Source of the DNA: Bacteroidales bacterium
GTDB taxonomy: Bacteria; Bacteroidota; Bacteroidia; Bacteroidales; UBA3824
Reading direction: 5' to 3'
DNA: 34,146 nucleotides
Assembly: GCA_017651345.1 (NCBI GenBank)
Contig: JAGCDD010000278.1
Location: 1-34,146 of the forward strand
A program made the translations under genes and the position numbers. Numbering within the stretch: position 1 is the stretch's first letter; every line of letters begins with the position of its first letter. Below the pieces are notes generated by a model. That model was not told the DNA's origin, made no database searches, and saw nothing but the letters and a program-made list of their open reading frames with translations. Positions 15,169-22,536 of this stretch are shown here, in pieces.

Positions 15169-15812
15169 AAGGATTGTCGGATAAAACATTGAGGATTTTT
15201 GAGGCTGTTTCTAAAACAGAATGTATCAAGCCATACGTTTTGGTAGGCGGAACGGCTCTTAACTTGCAAATTGGTGCAAGAGAAAGCGAGGATTTGGATT
15301 TTATGCGTTGGAAAAAACGTCCCGATGAACGTCTTGAAGTGGATTGGCCTTCAATTAAAAAAGAGTTTTCTACATTTGCCGAGGTTCAAAATATTGATAT
15401 TCTTGACATTGACCATATTGAGTTTTTGGTAGACGGTGTAAAATTTTCGTTTTATGCCGCCGATAAGTATGCACCCGAAATTCAACCTATTACCTTTTGT
15501 CACAATTTGAAAGTGGCTGATATTAACGCTATTGGAGCAATGAAAATGGAGGTTATGCTACGTCGCAGCAATTTTCGCGATTATTACGACCTTTATGCTA
15601 TTTTGCAAACGGGTGTTGATATTAAAACTCTAATTGATAATGCGTTAAGATATTCACGGCATCGTCTTAAAACCAAACATCTTATATCTATGCTCACCAA
15701 TGGAAATCGCTTTCATGTAGAACATAACTTTCCGCAGTTAAATCCGGTTTATGATGTTACCGCCGCGGAAATTGAGGATTTTATGAAGGGGGTTTTGGAA
15801 GGGAAGGTATAA
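15165..15812 (+). CDS. AbiEii/AbiGii-family nucleotidyltransferase toxin
   Basis: This 215-residue protein has the family core: YVLVGGTALNLQIGARES (24-41) followed by EDLDFM (42-47), giving the G-G-T and Asp-x-Asp metal motifs of the nucleotidyltransferase fold. Then come FLVDGVKFSFYA, LKVADINAIGAMKMEVMLRR and FRDYYDLYAI, matching the conserved AbiEii Lys and FRDxxDL segments. In characterised family members the enzyme adds nucleotides to tRNA 3' ends and stops growth. It is shorter than some AbiEii proteins but has all core motifs. It is translationally coupled to the upstream antitoxin-like gene. Confidence 0.9.
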   Translation: MKGLSDKTLRIFEAVSKTECIKPYVLVGGTALNLQIGARESEDLDFMRWKKRPDERLEVDWPSIKKEFSTFAEVQNIDILDIDHIEFLVDGVKFSFYAADKYAPEIQPITFCHNLKVADINAIGAMKMEVMLRRSNFRDYYDLYAILQTGVDIKTLIDNALRYSRHRLKTKHLISMLTNGNRFHVEHNFPQLNPVYDVTAAEIEDFMKGVLEGKV

Positions 15813-15817
15813 TTTAT

Positions 15818-15825
15818 TATCTTTG
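15818..15825 (+). promoter_or_regulatory. -7 box for the phosphoribosyltransferase-like gene
   Basis: TATCTTTG, 17 bases before the ATG at 15843 and immediately after the toxin gene's stop. The sequence around it (ATTATCTTTGCAAAAAA) nearly repeats the promoter at 14764-14780. Confidence 0.5.
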
Positions 15826-15842
15826 CAAAAAAAATAGTCGAT

Positions 15843-16409
15843 ATGGGCATAACATTTTTTGATGGAACAAATAAGTTTGTGTTTGATTTTGAACACGATG
15901 AAGTTGTTTCATTAAAAGGATTTGGTTCTAATCTCAATTATTTAGATAATTGCTTTTACTACGGTTTTGATTTTGCCGATGATGTTCCAGATGCGATTAG
16001 AAATAAATTCAATCACTTTATTAAGTGTAATGTTGGTTTAAAAACGAAGCCGGAGTTGACTGATATTATTCAACGTGCTGTTGATTCTTTACATAAGCAA
16101 GTGAACCTTTATTTTTACGAACTTGTGATAATGCCCGATTTGCAAAACGATGTTACACGCTATATGATGCGTTACATTTACCGTTTTGCTCAGCCAAAAA
16201 TGGTGTATTATAAGGATGTTTTATCTGCCGACGCAGAACTTTGTGCCCAAATTCGCAAACAAAATGTGCTTATTATCGATGATGTTACCACAAGCGGCTC
16301 TACTCTTGGTGAAATTTTGAGAACGTTGCGTATTATTAATGAGGACAATAAGATAACTATTTTTAGTCTTATTGGTAGAAAAGATTTGATGGCTGATTCG
16401 TTTGTATAA
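15843..16409 (+). CDS. Orphan type I phosphoribosyltransferase-like protein
   Basis: This is a 188-residue protein. Residues 142-155 (VLIIDDVTTSGSTL) form a textbook PRPP-binding loop. Around it, LYFYELVIMPD, MVYYKDVLSAD and ITIFSLIGRKD fit the alternating strands of the PRTase fold. The first 90 residues are unlike the ComF or pyrimidine-salvage enzymes I know, and there is no zinc-finger as in ComF. The substrate cannot be told. It sits directly behind the AbiE-like toxin gene but has its own promoter. Orphan PRTase-like genes recur in defence-associated neighbourhoods; whether that applies here is inference. Confidence 0.75.
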   Translation: MGITFFDGTNKFVFDFEHDEVVSLKGFGSNLNYLDNCFYYGFDFADDVPDAIRNKFNHFIKCNVGLKTKPELTDIIQRAVDSLHKQVNLYFYELVIMPDLQNDVTRYMMRYIYRFAQPKMVYYKDVLSADAELCAQIRKQNVLIIDDVTTSGSTLGEILRTLRIINEDNKITIFSLIGRKDLMADSFV

Positions 16410-16449
16410 ATTTAAAAACATTAATTGCATAATCCCTTCCCCCAAAAAA

Positions 16450-16480
16450 TTTGTTTTTTAATACATTTATTGTATATTTG
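16450..16480 (+). promoter_or_regulatory. Bacteroidetes-type promoter
   Basis: TTTG at 16450-16453 and TATATTTG at 16473-16480, 19 bases apart. The first ATG that gives a good protein start is at 16518, which argues against the in-frame start further upstream at 16425. Confidence 0.55.
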
Positions 16481-16517
16481 CGGTATCAGAAAATATTGGA
16501 AACGAAAGAATCTTACT

Positions 16518-17312
16518 ATGTCAAAAAACGATTTTCAAACAGCAATTAACCTTATCCGAAGCGGAGAAACCGACCGTGGGTTGGAACTTTTAGAAAAAGC
16601 CACCGCACCCGAAACCATTAAAAACATTGCCAAGGCGGAAATCGCTTACTACCGCGACGACCTCAAAAACGCAATGTATTTTGATGAACATTCGCTCCCT
16701 GCCGATCATCAGTGGTACGATCCTCTTATCGTTAACCATCACCTTCGCGCATACGTTTACGCCGCAAAAAAAACTGGCAGCATAAGCCGTGCTATCGAGT
16801 TTCTCGATTACTACATTGCCCAAAAACGAAAGGAATACGGATTTGCGGCAGCCAAACCGTTTGAAAATATCTACCTCAATGCAATGCGCCGTCTCAATGG
16901 TCAAAAAACCACCGACGCGCCCAAAAAGATAAAAATCATCACCCCTGCCGAGTGCCAATCTACCATTATTTTTGAAAACAACGGCTGCACTCGCGAAGAA
17001 TCGGCACGTATGATTTCGTCGATGCTGATGTATATGTGGAACAATATCGAAACCGAAAAAGTGCTAAAAATTTATGAGGAATACGCCGACCTTATCACCC
17101 TCGACGACCATCATATTTGGGCTGCACGCAACTATATAAAACTGCACGACGACGTAAACGCACTAACTTGTTTAATGCGTTACGTCAAAGGGTGGACTCC
17201 AACAGAAAAATTCACTGTTATGCCAATGAAAGTATTCGTTTTCAACGACATACTAAAATATTGGACACCCGAAATACGTCGTCAGTTTCTTGTGCTCAAC
17301 AAAAACCGTTAA
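16518..17312 (+). CDS. Helical-repeat (TPR-like) protein of unknown function
   Basis: This protein has 264 residues from the ATG at 16518 (MSKNDFQTAINLIRSGETD). It is soluble, with no signal peptide. The N-terminal half has TPR-like helix pairs (FQTAINLIRSGETDRGLELLEKA, AEIAYYRDDLKNAMYFDE, SISRAIEFLDYYIAQKR), and the C-terminal half repeats the pattern (TEKVLKIYEEYADLI, AARNYIKLHDDVNALTCL). No enzyme motif is seen. Its stop overlaps that of the converging alcohol dehydrogenase gene by 3 bases (TTAA at 17309-17312), so there is no room for a separate terminator between them. Confidence 0.75.
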   Translation: MSKNDFQTAINLIRSGETDRGLELLEKATAPETIKNIAKAEIAYYRDDLKNAMYFDEHSLPADHQWYDPLIVNHHLRAYVYAAKKTGSISRAIEFLDYYIAQKRKEYGFAAAKPFENIYLNAMRRLNGQKTTDAPKKIKIITPAECQSTIIFENNGCTREESARMISSMLMYMWNNIETEKVLKIYEEYADLITLDDHHIWAARNYIKLHDDVNALTCLMRYVKGWTPTEKFTVMPMKVFVFNDILKYWTPEIRRQFLVLNKNR

Positions 17313-18496
17313 GCATTATTAGCCAAGGCAAAAATTTCACGTACATCTGCCATTTTCAGCACTTTAAACGAACCTTGCGTAATGGTGTCGCCACGGCTGC
17401 ATTTTTGGGCAAGTTCGTCGATTTGAGCATCGGTAAGTTTTTTGCCCAAAAGTTCGCTGATATTTGTCGGCATATTAATATCGTGATAAAAACGTTCCAT
17501 TGCCTCAATGCCTTTGAGAGCCGTTTTTTCGGGATTATTGTAATCGTTTTCCACGCCCATAACATTCACAGCAAAACGCACAAAACGGCTGACATTCACA
17601 TTCATAACATATCTTGCCCAACTGCCCCACAACGCCGAAAGTCCTGCCGCGTGAGCCACATCAAACATTCCGCTGAGTTCGTGTTCCAAACGATGAGTAG
17701 CAAAATCGCGCTTAGTGCCGCAGCCAGTTAAATCGTTGTGCGACAGACTTGAAGCCCACATCATTTGAGCACGTGCCTGATAATCGTTGGGATTTTTCAA
17801 AAGGTCGTAAGCCGTATCCTTAACAGTGCGCATAAGTGCCTCAGCAATAGCGTCGGTGAGGGTCATATCGGTGTCGGGACTAAAATATCGTTCCATAGTG
17901 TGCATCATAATGTCAACCGCACCGCAGGCAGTTTGATAAGCCGGAAGCGAGTAGGTAAATTCGGGATTCATAACGGCAAACTTGCAACGACAGAGGTTGT
18001 TGTTAGAGCCGCGTTTCCAATCTCCGTCTTCATTGGTAATAACGCAACTATCGCTCATTTCGCTACCAGCCGCAGGAATCGTAACAATGGCTCCCACAGG
18101 CATAGATTTTTGCGGAACAGCCTTATTATCAAAAAAATCCCACACATCGCCATCGTATTCCACGCCGTAAGCAATTGCCTTAGACGAATCTATAACGCTG
18201 CCCCCTCCTATTGCAAGTATAAAATTGATGCCATTAGCACGACAAATTTCTATACCTTTGCGCACCATCGAAAGTCGTGGATTTGGCACTACTCCGCCCA
18301 AAAGTGTATATTTAATACCCTCACTATCAAGCATTTGCGTAACGAGCGAAATTAATCCAAGACGTTCGGCACTTTTGCCACCGTAATGGATAAGCACATT
18401 AGTGCCGTTATATTTTTTTATGAGCGATGCCGTTTGCTGTTCAGCACCTTTTCCAAAAACCACCTCAGTGGGCGTGTAATATGTAAAGTTTATCAT
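17309..18496 (-). CDS. Iron-type alcohol dehydrogenase, YqhD/butanol-dehydrogenase subgroup
   Basis: This 395-residue protein is full length for the group III alcohol dehydrogenases. The NAD(P)-binding segment has AIGGGSVIDSSKAIAYG (about 95-111), and ITIPAAGSEMSDSCVI follows. The metal ligands fit the YqhD/FucO spacing: Asp195 and His199 (DIMMH), His268 (ATHRLEHE) and His282 (DVAHAAG), with His268 to His282 exactly 14 apart. These enzymes reduce aldehydes, usually with NADPH, in fermentation or detoxification. The N-terminal FTYYTPTEVVFGKG is typical of YqhD and BdhA. It lies 30 bases after comB on the same strand and is probably co-transcribed with comB and mgtC. Only the substrate is uncertain. 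Confidence 0.93.
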   Translation of the reverse strand: MINFTYYTPTEVVFGKGAEQQTASLIKKYNGTNVLIHYGGKSAERLGLISLVTQMLDSEGIKYTLLGGVVPNPRLSMVRKGIEICRANGINFILAIGGGSVIDSSKAIAYGVEYDGDVWDFFDNKAVPQKSMPVGAIVTIPAAGSEMSDSCVITNEDGDWKRGSNNNLCRCKFAVMNPEFTYSLPAYQTACGAVDIMMHTMERYFSPDTDMTLTDAIAEALMRTVKDTAYDLLKNPNDYQARAQMMWASSLSHNDLTGCGTKRDFATHRLEHELSGMFDVAHAAGLSALWGSWARYVMNVNVSRFVRFAVNVMGVENDYNNPEKTALKGIEAMERFYHDINMPTNISELLGKKLTDAQIDELAQKCSRGDTITQGSFKVLKMADVREIFALANNA

Positions 18497-18526
18497 TTTT
18501 TATTACTTTTAAAGTTCAAATTATAC

Positions 18527-19258
18527 TTATTTTTTCAGCACAAAGATATAAGGATTTTCCTCTTCGGGAACAATGCCAAACTTATCAATATTAAACGAAA
18601 AATCCAAATCAGCGCGATAATCCATATTTGAGTTATAAAGGTCGAACAAATACTTGGAATGCGACAGCGCATACTGTTTTAAATCATCTTTTGCATTATT
18701 ATACAGCAACATACACATCATCACACTAACGCTATTGAAAGAGAATTTGCCCGAACTTACCAACCTATCTGCCAACATTCCAGCAAAAAGTGAATCCTCA
18801 ATATTGGGTTTGTTTCTTCCACCAGAACAAATCAACTGCACATCATCAAATTCGTTTATCAATCTATCAGCCAAAGCCTTACAATTAAGAAAACATCCTG
18901 CGTAAACACGCTCGGCATCGGTAATGAGCGACCGCATATAAGTGCCGTTGGTGGTAACAAAAGCGAGTTTGCGGTTTGAGATATTCTGCGGAGTCATTGC
19001 CACAGGCGAATTGTTGTAATCAAAACCGGGGATAATTATGCCGTTTTGCTCGCCCACAAAAATATAATCATTATCGCTTTTTTTTGCCTCAAAAACCGAT
19101 TGAGGAGAGCCAAAAGTCTCGGCACTCAAAGCACCGTTGGCAAGGGCTGTGGTAATGGTAGATGTGCACCTCAGCACGTCGATAAGCACCACCGTTCCGC
19201 ATTTGTGGTAATACGGATAAAGCGCAGGCGACAGCACAATCTCAATATTTTTGGTCAT
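18527..19258 (-). CDS. comB: 2-phosphosulfolactate phosphatase (ComB family)
   Basis: This 243-residue protein matches the ComB family throughout: VVLIDVLRCTSTITTALANGA (about 23-43), FVGEQNGIIIPGFDYNNSPV, LAFVTTNGTYM, QLICSGGRNKPNIEDSLFAGMLAD and a C-terminal FDLYNSN. ComB hydrolyses 2-phosphosulfolactate to sulfolactate in coenzyme M synthesis in methanogens. In Bacteroidetes, which do not make coenzyme M, the family member's real substrate is unclear. The gene lies 51 bases downstream of mgtC, separated by an AT-rich mirror-like spacer, and 30 bases upstream of the alcohol dehydrogenase. Confidence 0.9.
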   Translation of the reverse strand: MTKNIEIVLSPALYPYYHKCGTVVLIDVLRCTSTITTALANGALSAETFGSPQSVFEAKKSDNDYIFVGEQNGIIIPGFDYNNSPVAMTPQNISNRKLAFVTTNGTYMRSLITDAERVYAGCFLNCKALADRLINEFDDVQLICSGGRNKPNIEDSLFAGMLADRLVSSGKFSFNSVSVMMCMLLYNNAKDDLKQYALSHSKYLFDLYNSNMDYRADLDFSFNIDKFGIVPEEENPYIFVLKK

Positions 19259-19275
19259 CGGTCTTAATTAATTTT

Positions 19276-19309
19276 GAATTGTCAATTGTGAATTGTGAAT
19301 TATCAATTA
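19276..19309. repeat. Short tandem/inverted AT-rich spacer repeat
   Basis: The mgtC-comB spacer is built from repeats of GAATTGT and its near-complement CAATT: GAATTGTCAATTGTGAATTG and onward. It is a simple-sequence stretch directly abutting the mgtC stop. No promoter box or terminator is visible in it. Confidence 0.5.
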
Positions 19310-19972
19310 TCAAATAGTATCAATACTAACATCATCAAAGTTGGCAAATAGTTCGCTAACTTTTTGGTCGTACTCCTTGCGGTTAACCTTCACCTCCATT
19401 GTAAGTTCGTAAACATCGCCATCGGAGCGCTTTTTCAACTCCATATTATATGTATCAACTTTAAAACCAGCGTTTTTGAGGTTTTGTAAAATGGTGGTGA
19501 TTTCAGCCTTTGAATGAGCCGAAATACTTAGCGAAATAATCTTTTTGCCAAGTTTGCTAAGCACAAAATTAAGAGTTTCGAGGCAGAGCAGCACCATCAC
19601 CGTGGCGGCAATAGCAAGAAGGAATTTTCCCGACCCTGCGCACACACCGATAGCCGCCGTAACCCAAAGTCCCGCAGCAGTGGTGAGTCCCCTGACGGCG
19701 TGTTTTTGAAACATAATTGCGCCCGCACCAATAAAGCCGATACCCGAAACTATCTGAGCAGCAATACGCGACGCATCGTAACGCACAGCCAAATCGTCGA
19801 ATCCGTGTATCGACATCACCATAAACAGCGAACTGCCCAAAGCCACAAGAAAATGCGTGCGAAACCCGGCGAATTTCGACCTGTATTCTCTCTCCAAGCC
19901 GATAATTCCGCCAAGCACCGAGCCCACAAACAGCCTCAGCATTAGGTCAATATCTAAATCGGATAATGTCAT
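19310..19972 (-). CDS. MgtC/SapB-family membrane protein
   Basis: This 220-residue protein has the MgtC signature near the N-terminus: LRLFVGSVLGGIIGLEREY, then FRTHFLVALGSSLFMVMS, IAAQIVSGIGFIGAGAIMF and VRGLTTAAGLWVTAAIGVCAGSG. Five membrane helices are predicted (about 10-25, 38-55, 68-90, 95-115, 117-137). A C-terminal cytoplasmic domain (about 145-220) has an ACT-like pattern, LSISAHSKAEITTILQNLKNAGF. MgtC proteins support growth at low magnesium and modulate ATP synthase in pathogens; in other bacteria the role is less clear. It is probably the first gene of the mgtC-comB-adh run. Confidence 0.93.
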   Translation of the reverse strand: MTLSDLDIDLMLRLFVGSVLGGIIGLEREYRSKFAGFRTHFLVALGSSLFMVMSIHGFDDLAVRYDASRIAAQIVSGIGFIGAGAIMFQKHAVRGLTTAAGLWVTAAIGVCAGSGKFLLAIAATVMVLLCLETLNFVLSKLGKKIISLSISAHSKAEITTILQNLKNAGFKVDTYNMELKKRSDGDVYELTMEVKVNRKEYDQKVSELFANFDDVSIDTI

Positions 19973-20034
19973 TTTCGCTTAACATTAATAATACTTTAAA
20001 ACGTATAATGACAAAAAAAGGTTATGTATAAATA

Positions 20035-20403
20035 CTAAATCGCAGAACGCCTTATTTCCGAATTTTTTGAAAGCAAGTACAGACAATATTGGTTGAGTGT
20101 AACACCTTCTTTTCGAGAATCTTCCTTTAAAGATTTTAGGAGACTGCGTGGTATGTTGATACCGAACTGATACGAAACAGAGGGATCAATTTTAGGCTCG
20201 ATAATATCTACATTATCTTCTATCGCTGCCAACAGCCATTGTTGCTTAGCATCTTCGGCATTATTGATAGCGTCTGAAATAGTAGAGCCACAAGTAATAC
20301 AGCCCGGAAGTTCAGGATAAGATGCAACATATCCATCCTCTTCCGTGTCAGGAATAATTTCCAACTTGTACGGCATCTTCATATATTCTTCCAATGTTTT
20401 CAT
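20035..20403 (-). CDS. hicB: HicB-family antitoxin
   Basis: This protein has 122 residues from the ATG at 20403; a GTG at 20409 two codons upstream is the alternative start. The N-terminal RNase-H-like HicB domain shows YKLEIIPDTEEDGYVASYPELPGC, then SDAINNAEDAKQQWLLAAIE. The C-terminal part (FGINIPRSLLKSLKEDSRKEGVTLNQYCLYLLS) is a ribbon-helix-helix DNA-binding domain for autoregulation. It follows hicA, with its GTG immediately after the hicA stop, so the pair is coupled. Confidence 0.93.
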   Translation of the reverse strand: MKTLEEYMKMPYKLEIIPDTEEDGYVASYPELPGCITCGSTISDAINNAEDAKQQWLLAAIEDNVDIIEPKIDPSVSYQFGINIPRSLLKSLKEDSRKEGVTLNQYCLYLLSKNSEIRRSAI

Positions 20404-20409
20404 AAACAC

Positions 20410-20664
20410 CTAATTAAGATTTTTACTGTTATTATCACACTCCACAACGGCTTTCACCATTTTTACGTATACTACTTTGATAGGTTCGTGTTTTGGTATG
20501 GTAATAGGACAACACCCCGGTTTACGGAATGTAAAATGACTACTACCGCCTTTCGGTGCAGTCATCTCGTAACCATAGTTTTCCAAAACTTTTTGAAGTT
20601 CTGCAAACCGCATACTCTTGTCAAGAGATTTTATACGACTTATCAGTTTGTCCCATTGTGTCAT
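20410..20664 (-). CDS. hicA: HicA-family mRNA interferase toxin
   Basis: This 84-residue toxin has the HicA double-stranded-RNA-binding-like fold: RFAELQKVLENYGYEMTAPKGGSSHFTFRKPG, with the catalytic His43 inside GSSHFTF, then ITIPKHEPIKVVYVKMVKAV. HicA cleaves mRNA in a translation-independent way and is neutralised by HicB. Toxin-first order is normal for this family. A good promoter lies 30-60 bases upstream. The C-terminal extension (ECDNNSKNLN) is slightly longer than in minimal HicA. Confidence 0.93.
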   Translation of the reverse strand: MTQWDKLISRIKSLDKSMRFAELQKVLENYGYEMTAPKGGSSHFTFRKPGCCPITIPKHEPIKVVYVKMVKAVVECDNNSKNLN

Positions 20665-20692
20665 AAAAAAAATACTCTTTTGATATCAACCA

Positions 20693-20723
20693 CAAAGATA
20701 ACGTTTTAAAATCATTTTACAAA
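20693..20723 (-). promoter_or_regulatory. hicAB promoter
   Basis: On the minus strand TTTG (20723-20720) and TATCTTTG (20700-20693) are 19 bases apart, matching the Bacteroidetes consensus. The hicA ATG is 28 bases downstream. Confidence 0.6.
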
Positions 20724-20754
20724 AAAAATAACCCAATCCATTTAATTTTTGTGC

Positions 20755-20784
20755 AAAAAAAACAACGTCCATCGGGGCGTTGTT
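20755..20784 (-). terminator. Rho-independent terminator after nhaD
   Basis: AACAACG (20761-20767) pairs with CGTTGTT (20778-20784), extended by GG/CC pairs around a 4-base loop. On the minus strand the stem is followed by a T-run (20760-20755). A T-rich stretch on the other side could make it bidirectional. Confidence 0.7.
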
Positions 20785-20814
20785 CTTTTTATTCTTTTAG
20801 TTGGTGCAATTAAC

Positions 20815-22191
20815 CTAAGCCAGCATTACGCTATGAAGAAGCCAGAAGCACACTGCACCAGCAAAATAACCTATCAATGCCAACCAACTGATATGTTTGA
20901 GATACCAAATAAACTCGATTTTTTCTAAGCCCATAGCGGCAACTCCGGCGGCACTACCAATAATGAGGATACTTCCGCCCGTTCCAGCACAGTAGGCAAG
21001 CAACTGCCAGAATGTTCCGTCTTGAACTAAATCGGCTGTTGCGCCCATATCGTACATTCCCATTGCTCCGGCTACCAAAGGCACATTGTCAACAATCGAC
21101 GAAAGAACACCAATTGTTAAGCCTATTCCGTAAGTGTTTTGGTTGAAAGCCGAATCCAAAACATTCGACATTGCAGCCAAATGTCCCGAAGTCTGCAATG
21201 CAGCCACAGCGGTAAGAATACCGAGGAAAAAGAGAATTGTAGGTGTATCAACGCTTGTAAGCACCTGAATAACAGAATTTTCTTTATGGTCGCCCATTTT
21301 GTGGTGAATAATATCTGTAATAAGCCAAAACAATCCGAGAACCAAAATCATACCCATATAAGGCGGCAGATGGAGGAAAGTTTTGAGCACGGGAACCATC
21401 AGCAGCGAACCGATACCCCAATATAGGCAGAACGATTGAAGACGGTTTTCGCTCTTGCTAACCAGAACCTTATCCTCGCCGGGCATTTCAAGGTCGCCTT
21501 TGAGGGTAAAGCCCAAAACAATCAGCGGAATCACCATCGACACAATTGAGGGCAGCAACAGCATCGTAATCACTTTACCAGCAGTGATATATCCGCCAAT
21601 CCACAGCATAATGGTGGTAACATCTCCGATAGGACTCCACGCACCGCCTGCATTAGCAGCAAGCACAATCATACCGGCGTAGGTCCACCGCAAATGCCTG
21701 TCGGCCACCAACTTATTAAGCAGCGTTACCATAACGATTGTGGTAGTAAGGTTGTCTAACACTGCCGACATAAAGAAGGTGAGGATACTAAGCATCCAAA
21801 TAAGTTTTTTCTTGCTTCGGGTAGTTATCTTGTTGGTAATGATTGAAAAACCGTTGTGTTTGTCGATAATAGCCACGATTGTCATTGCGCCAAGAAGGAA
21901 AAACAGCGTCTCGGACGTTTCGCCCAAGTGGTGTAGACTCTCCTCTTGAATAATAAAAGTGGTAAAAAACGAATCGTCGTGCGGCTTGTCGGGGTTTTCA
22001 GCCACATATTCGTCCCACGACTTGTTGGTGATGCCGGGGTCGTTGAGGATAGATTCTTTACCGATTACAAACAGGATCCACATTAATGCACCGAGCATAA
22101 GGGCTGTGGCGGCCTTGTCGATTTTTAGTTTGTGTTCGAGGGCAATGCACGCATACCCAATCACAAACACTACAATCATTAGAATAAACAT
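20815..22191 (-). CDS. nhaD: Sodium:proton antiporter NhaD
   Basis: This 458-residue integral membrane protein of the ArsB/NhaD ion-transporter superfamily has about 11-12 hydrophobic helices. NhaD signatures include the histidine-containing LHHLGETSETLFFLLGAMTIVAIIDKHNGF (about 90-119), LTFFMSAVLDNLTTTIVMV, LAANAGGAWSPIGDVTTIMLW, GILSSIVDNVPLVAGAMGMY-like and GTGGSILIIGSAAGVAAMG. It exports Na+ or Li+ in exchange for H+ in pH and salt homeostasis. It is monocistronic: a TTACCTTTG-type promoter lies 41 bases upstream and a terminator just downstream. Confidence 0.95.
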   Translation of the reverse strand: MFILMIVVFVIGYACIALEHKLKIDKAATALMLGALMWILFVIGKESILNDPGITNKSWDEYVAENPDKPHDDSFFTTFIIQEESLHHLGETSETLFFLLGAMTIVAIIDKHNGFSIITNKITTRSKKKLIWMLSILTFFMSAVLDNLTTTIVMVTLLNKLVADRHLRWTYAGMIVLAANAGGAWSPIGDVTTIMLWIGGYITAGKVITMLLLPSIVSMVIPLIVLGFTLKGDLEMPGEDKVLVSKSENRLQSFCLYWGIGSLLMVPVLKTFLHLPPYMGMILVLGLFWLITDIIHHKMGDHKENSVIQVLTSVDTPTILFFLGILTAVAALQTSGHLAAMSNVLDSAFNQNTYGIGLTIGVLSSIVDNVPLVAGAMGMYDMGATADLVQDGTFWQLLAYCAGTGGSILIIGSAAGVAAMGLEKIEFIWYLKHISWLALIGYFAGAVCFWLLHSVMLA

Positions 22192-22231
22192 AACTAATAC
22201 CTTTTAAGATTTTCTTTTTTTAAAAACGCCG

Positions 22232-22239
22232 CAAAGGTA
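22232..22239 (-). promoter_or_regulatory. -7 box for nhaD
   Basis: On the minus strand this reads TACCTTTG, a perfect TAnnTTTG match, 41 bases upstream of the nhaD ATG. Confidence 0.55.
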
Positions 22240-22299
22240 ATAACTTTCTCTGAGTAAGAAAAAATGTTTTTTCAAAAAAAACTATCCATTTTCACACCC

Positions 22300-22389
22300 T
22301 CACCCCCAGCCTATAATACAGCCCAACGCGATAGCCCAAATTGAGATACCGCCAAAACTATGTGTGCCGTTGCTATTCTCTTCTGTCAT
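22300..22389 (-). pseudogene. 29-codon stub of an amino-acid permease (APC family)
   Basis: From the ATG at 22389 the minus strand encodes a 29-residue peptide containing HSFGGISIWAIALGCIIGWG, then TGA. This is the characteristic first-helix start of APC-family amino-acid permeases (GSIIGWGxF-like). After the stop the sequence matches nothing in the family and runs into the nhaD promoter region, so the remaining 400 or so codons are gone. An intact TATATTTG box lies 21 bases upstream. I take it as a decayed gene; a genuine short peptide is less likely. Confidence 0.6.
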
Positions 22390-22409
22390 AATTTGATAGA
22401 TTGTCTACG

Positions 22410-22417
22410 CAAATATA
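22410..22417 (-). promoter_or_regulatory. -7 box in front of the permease stub
   Basis: On the minus strand this reads TATATTTG. It may still fire, producing a short transcript across the stub towards nhaD. Confidence 0.4.
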
Positions 22418-22470
22418 AGAAAAAAGCGATACGACATATACGAAAAAACAAAAAAATACGAAGAATACAA

Positions 22471-22508
22471 AAAAATACCGTCTGAGCATATCCCAAACGG
22501 TATTTTTT
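22471..22508 (-). terminator. Terminator hairpin after the variable-region lipoprotein
   Basis: AAAAATACCGT (22471-22481) and ACGGTATTTTT (22497-22507) form an 11-base stem with a 15-base loop; on the minus strand the stem ends in a T-run. It lies 29 bases after the lipoprotein stop. Some DGR targets carry a hairpin just after the variable region, so this structure could have a second role. Confidence 0.65.
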
Positions 22509-22536
22509 ATTTGTGTATGTTTTGTTAGCGTAATAA

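Noticed and set aside
17765-18355. 196-residue plus-strand frame opposite the alcohol dehydrogenase
   Set aside because: Antisense shadow of a gene with complete family motifs.
22300-22302. TGA in the permease stub as a selenocysteine codon or readthrough
   Set aside because: Sequence after the TGA has another stop within six codons and no permease similarity, so truncation is the simpler reading.
22471-22508. Hairpin after the variable region as the DGR target-recognition cruciform
   Set aside because: The stem is followed by a T-run and looks like a normal terminator; its loop (15 bases) is longer than the short loops described for DGR hairpins. Noted in the terminator entry as a possibility only.
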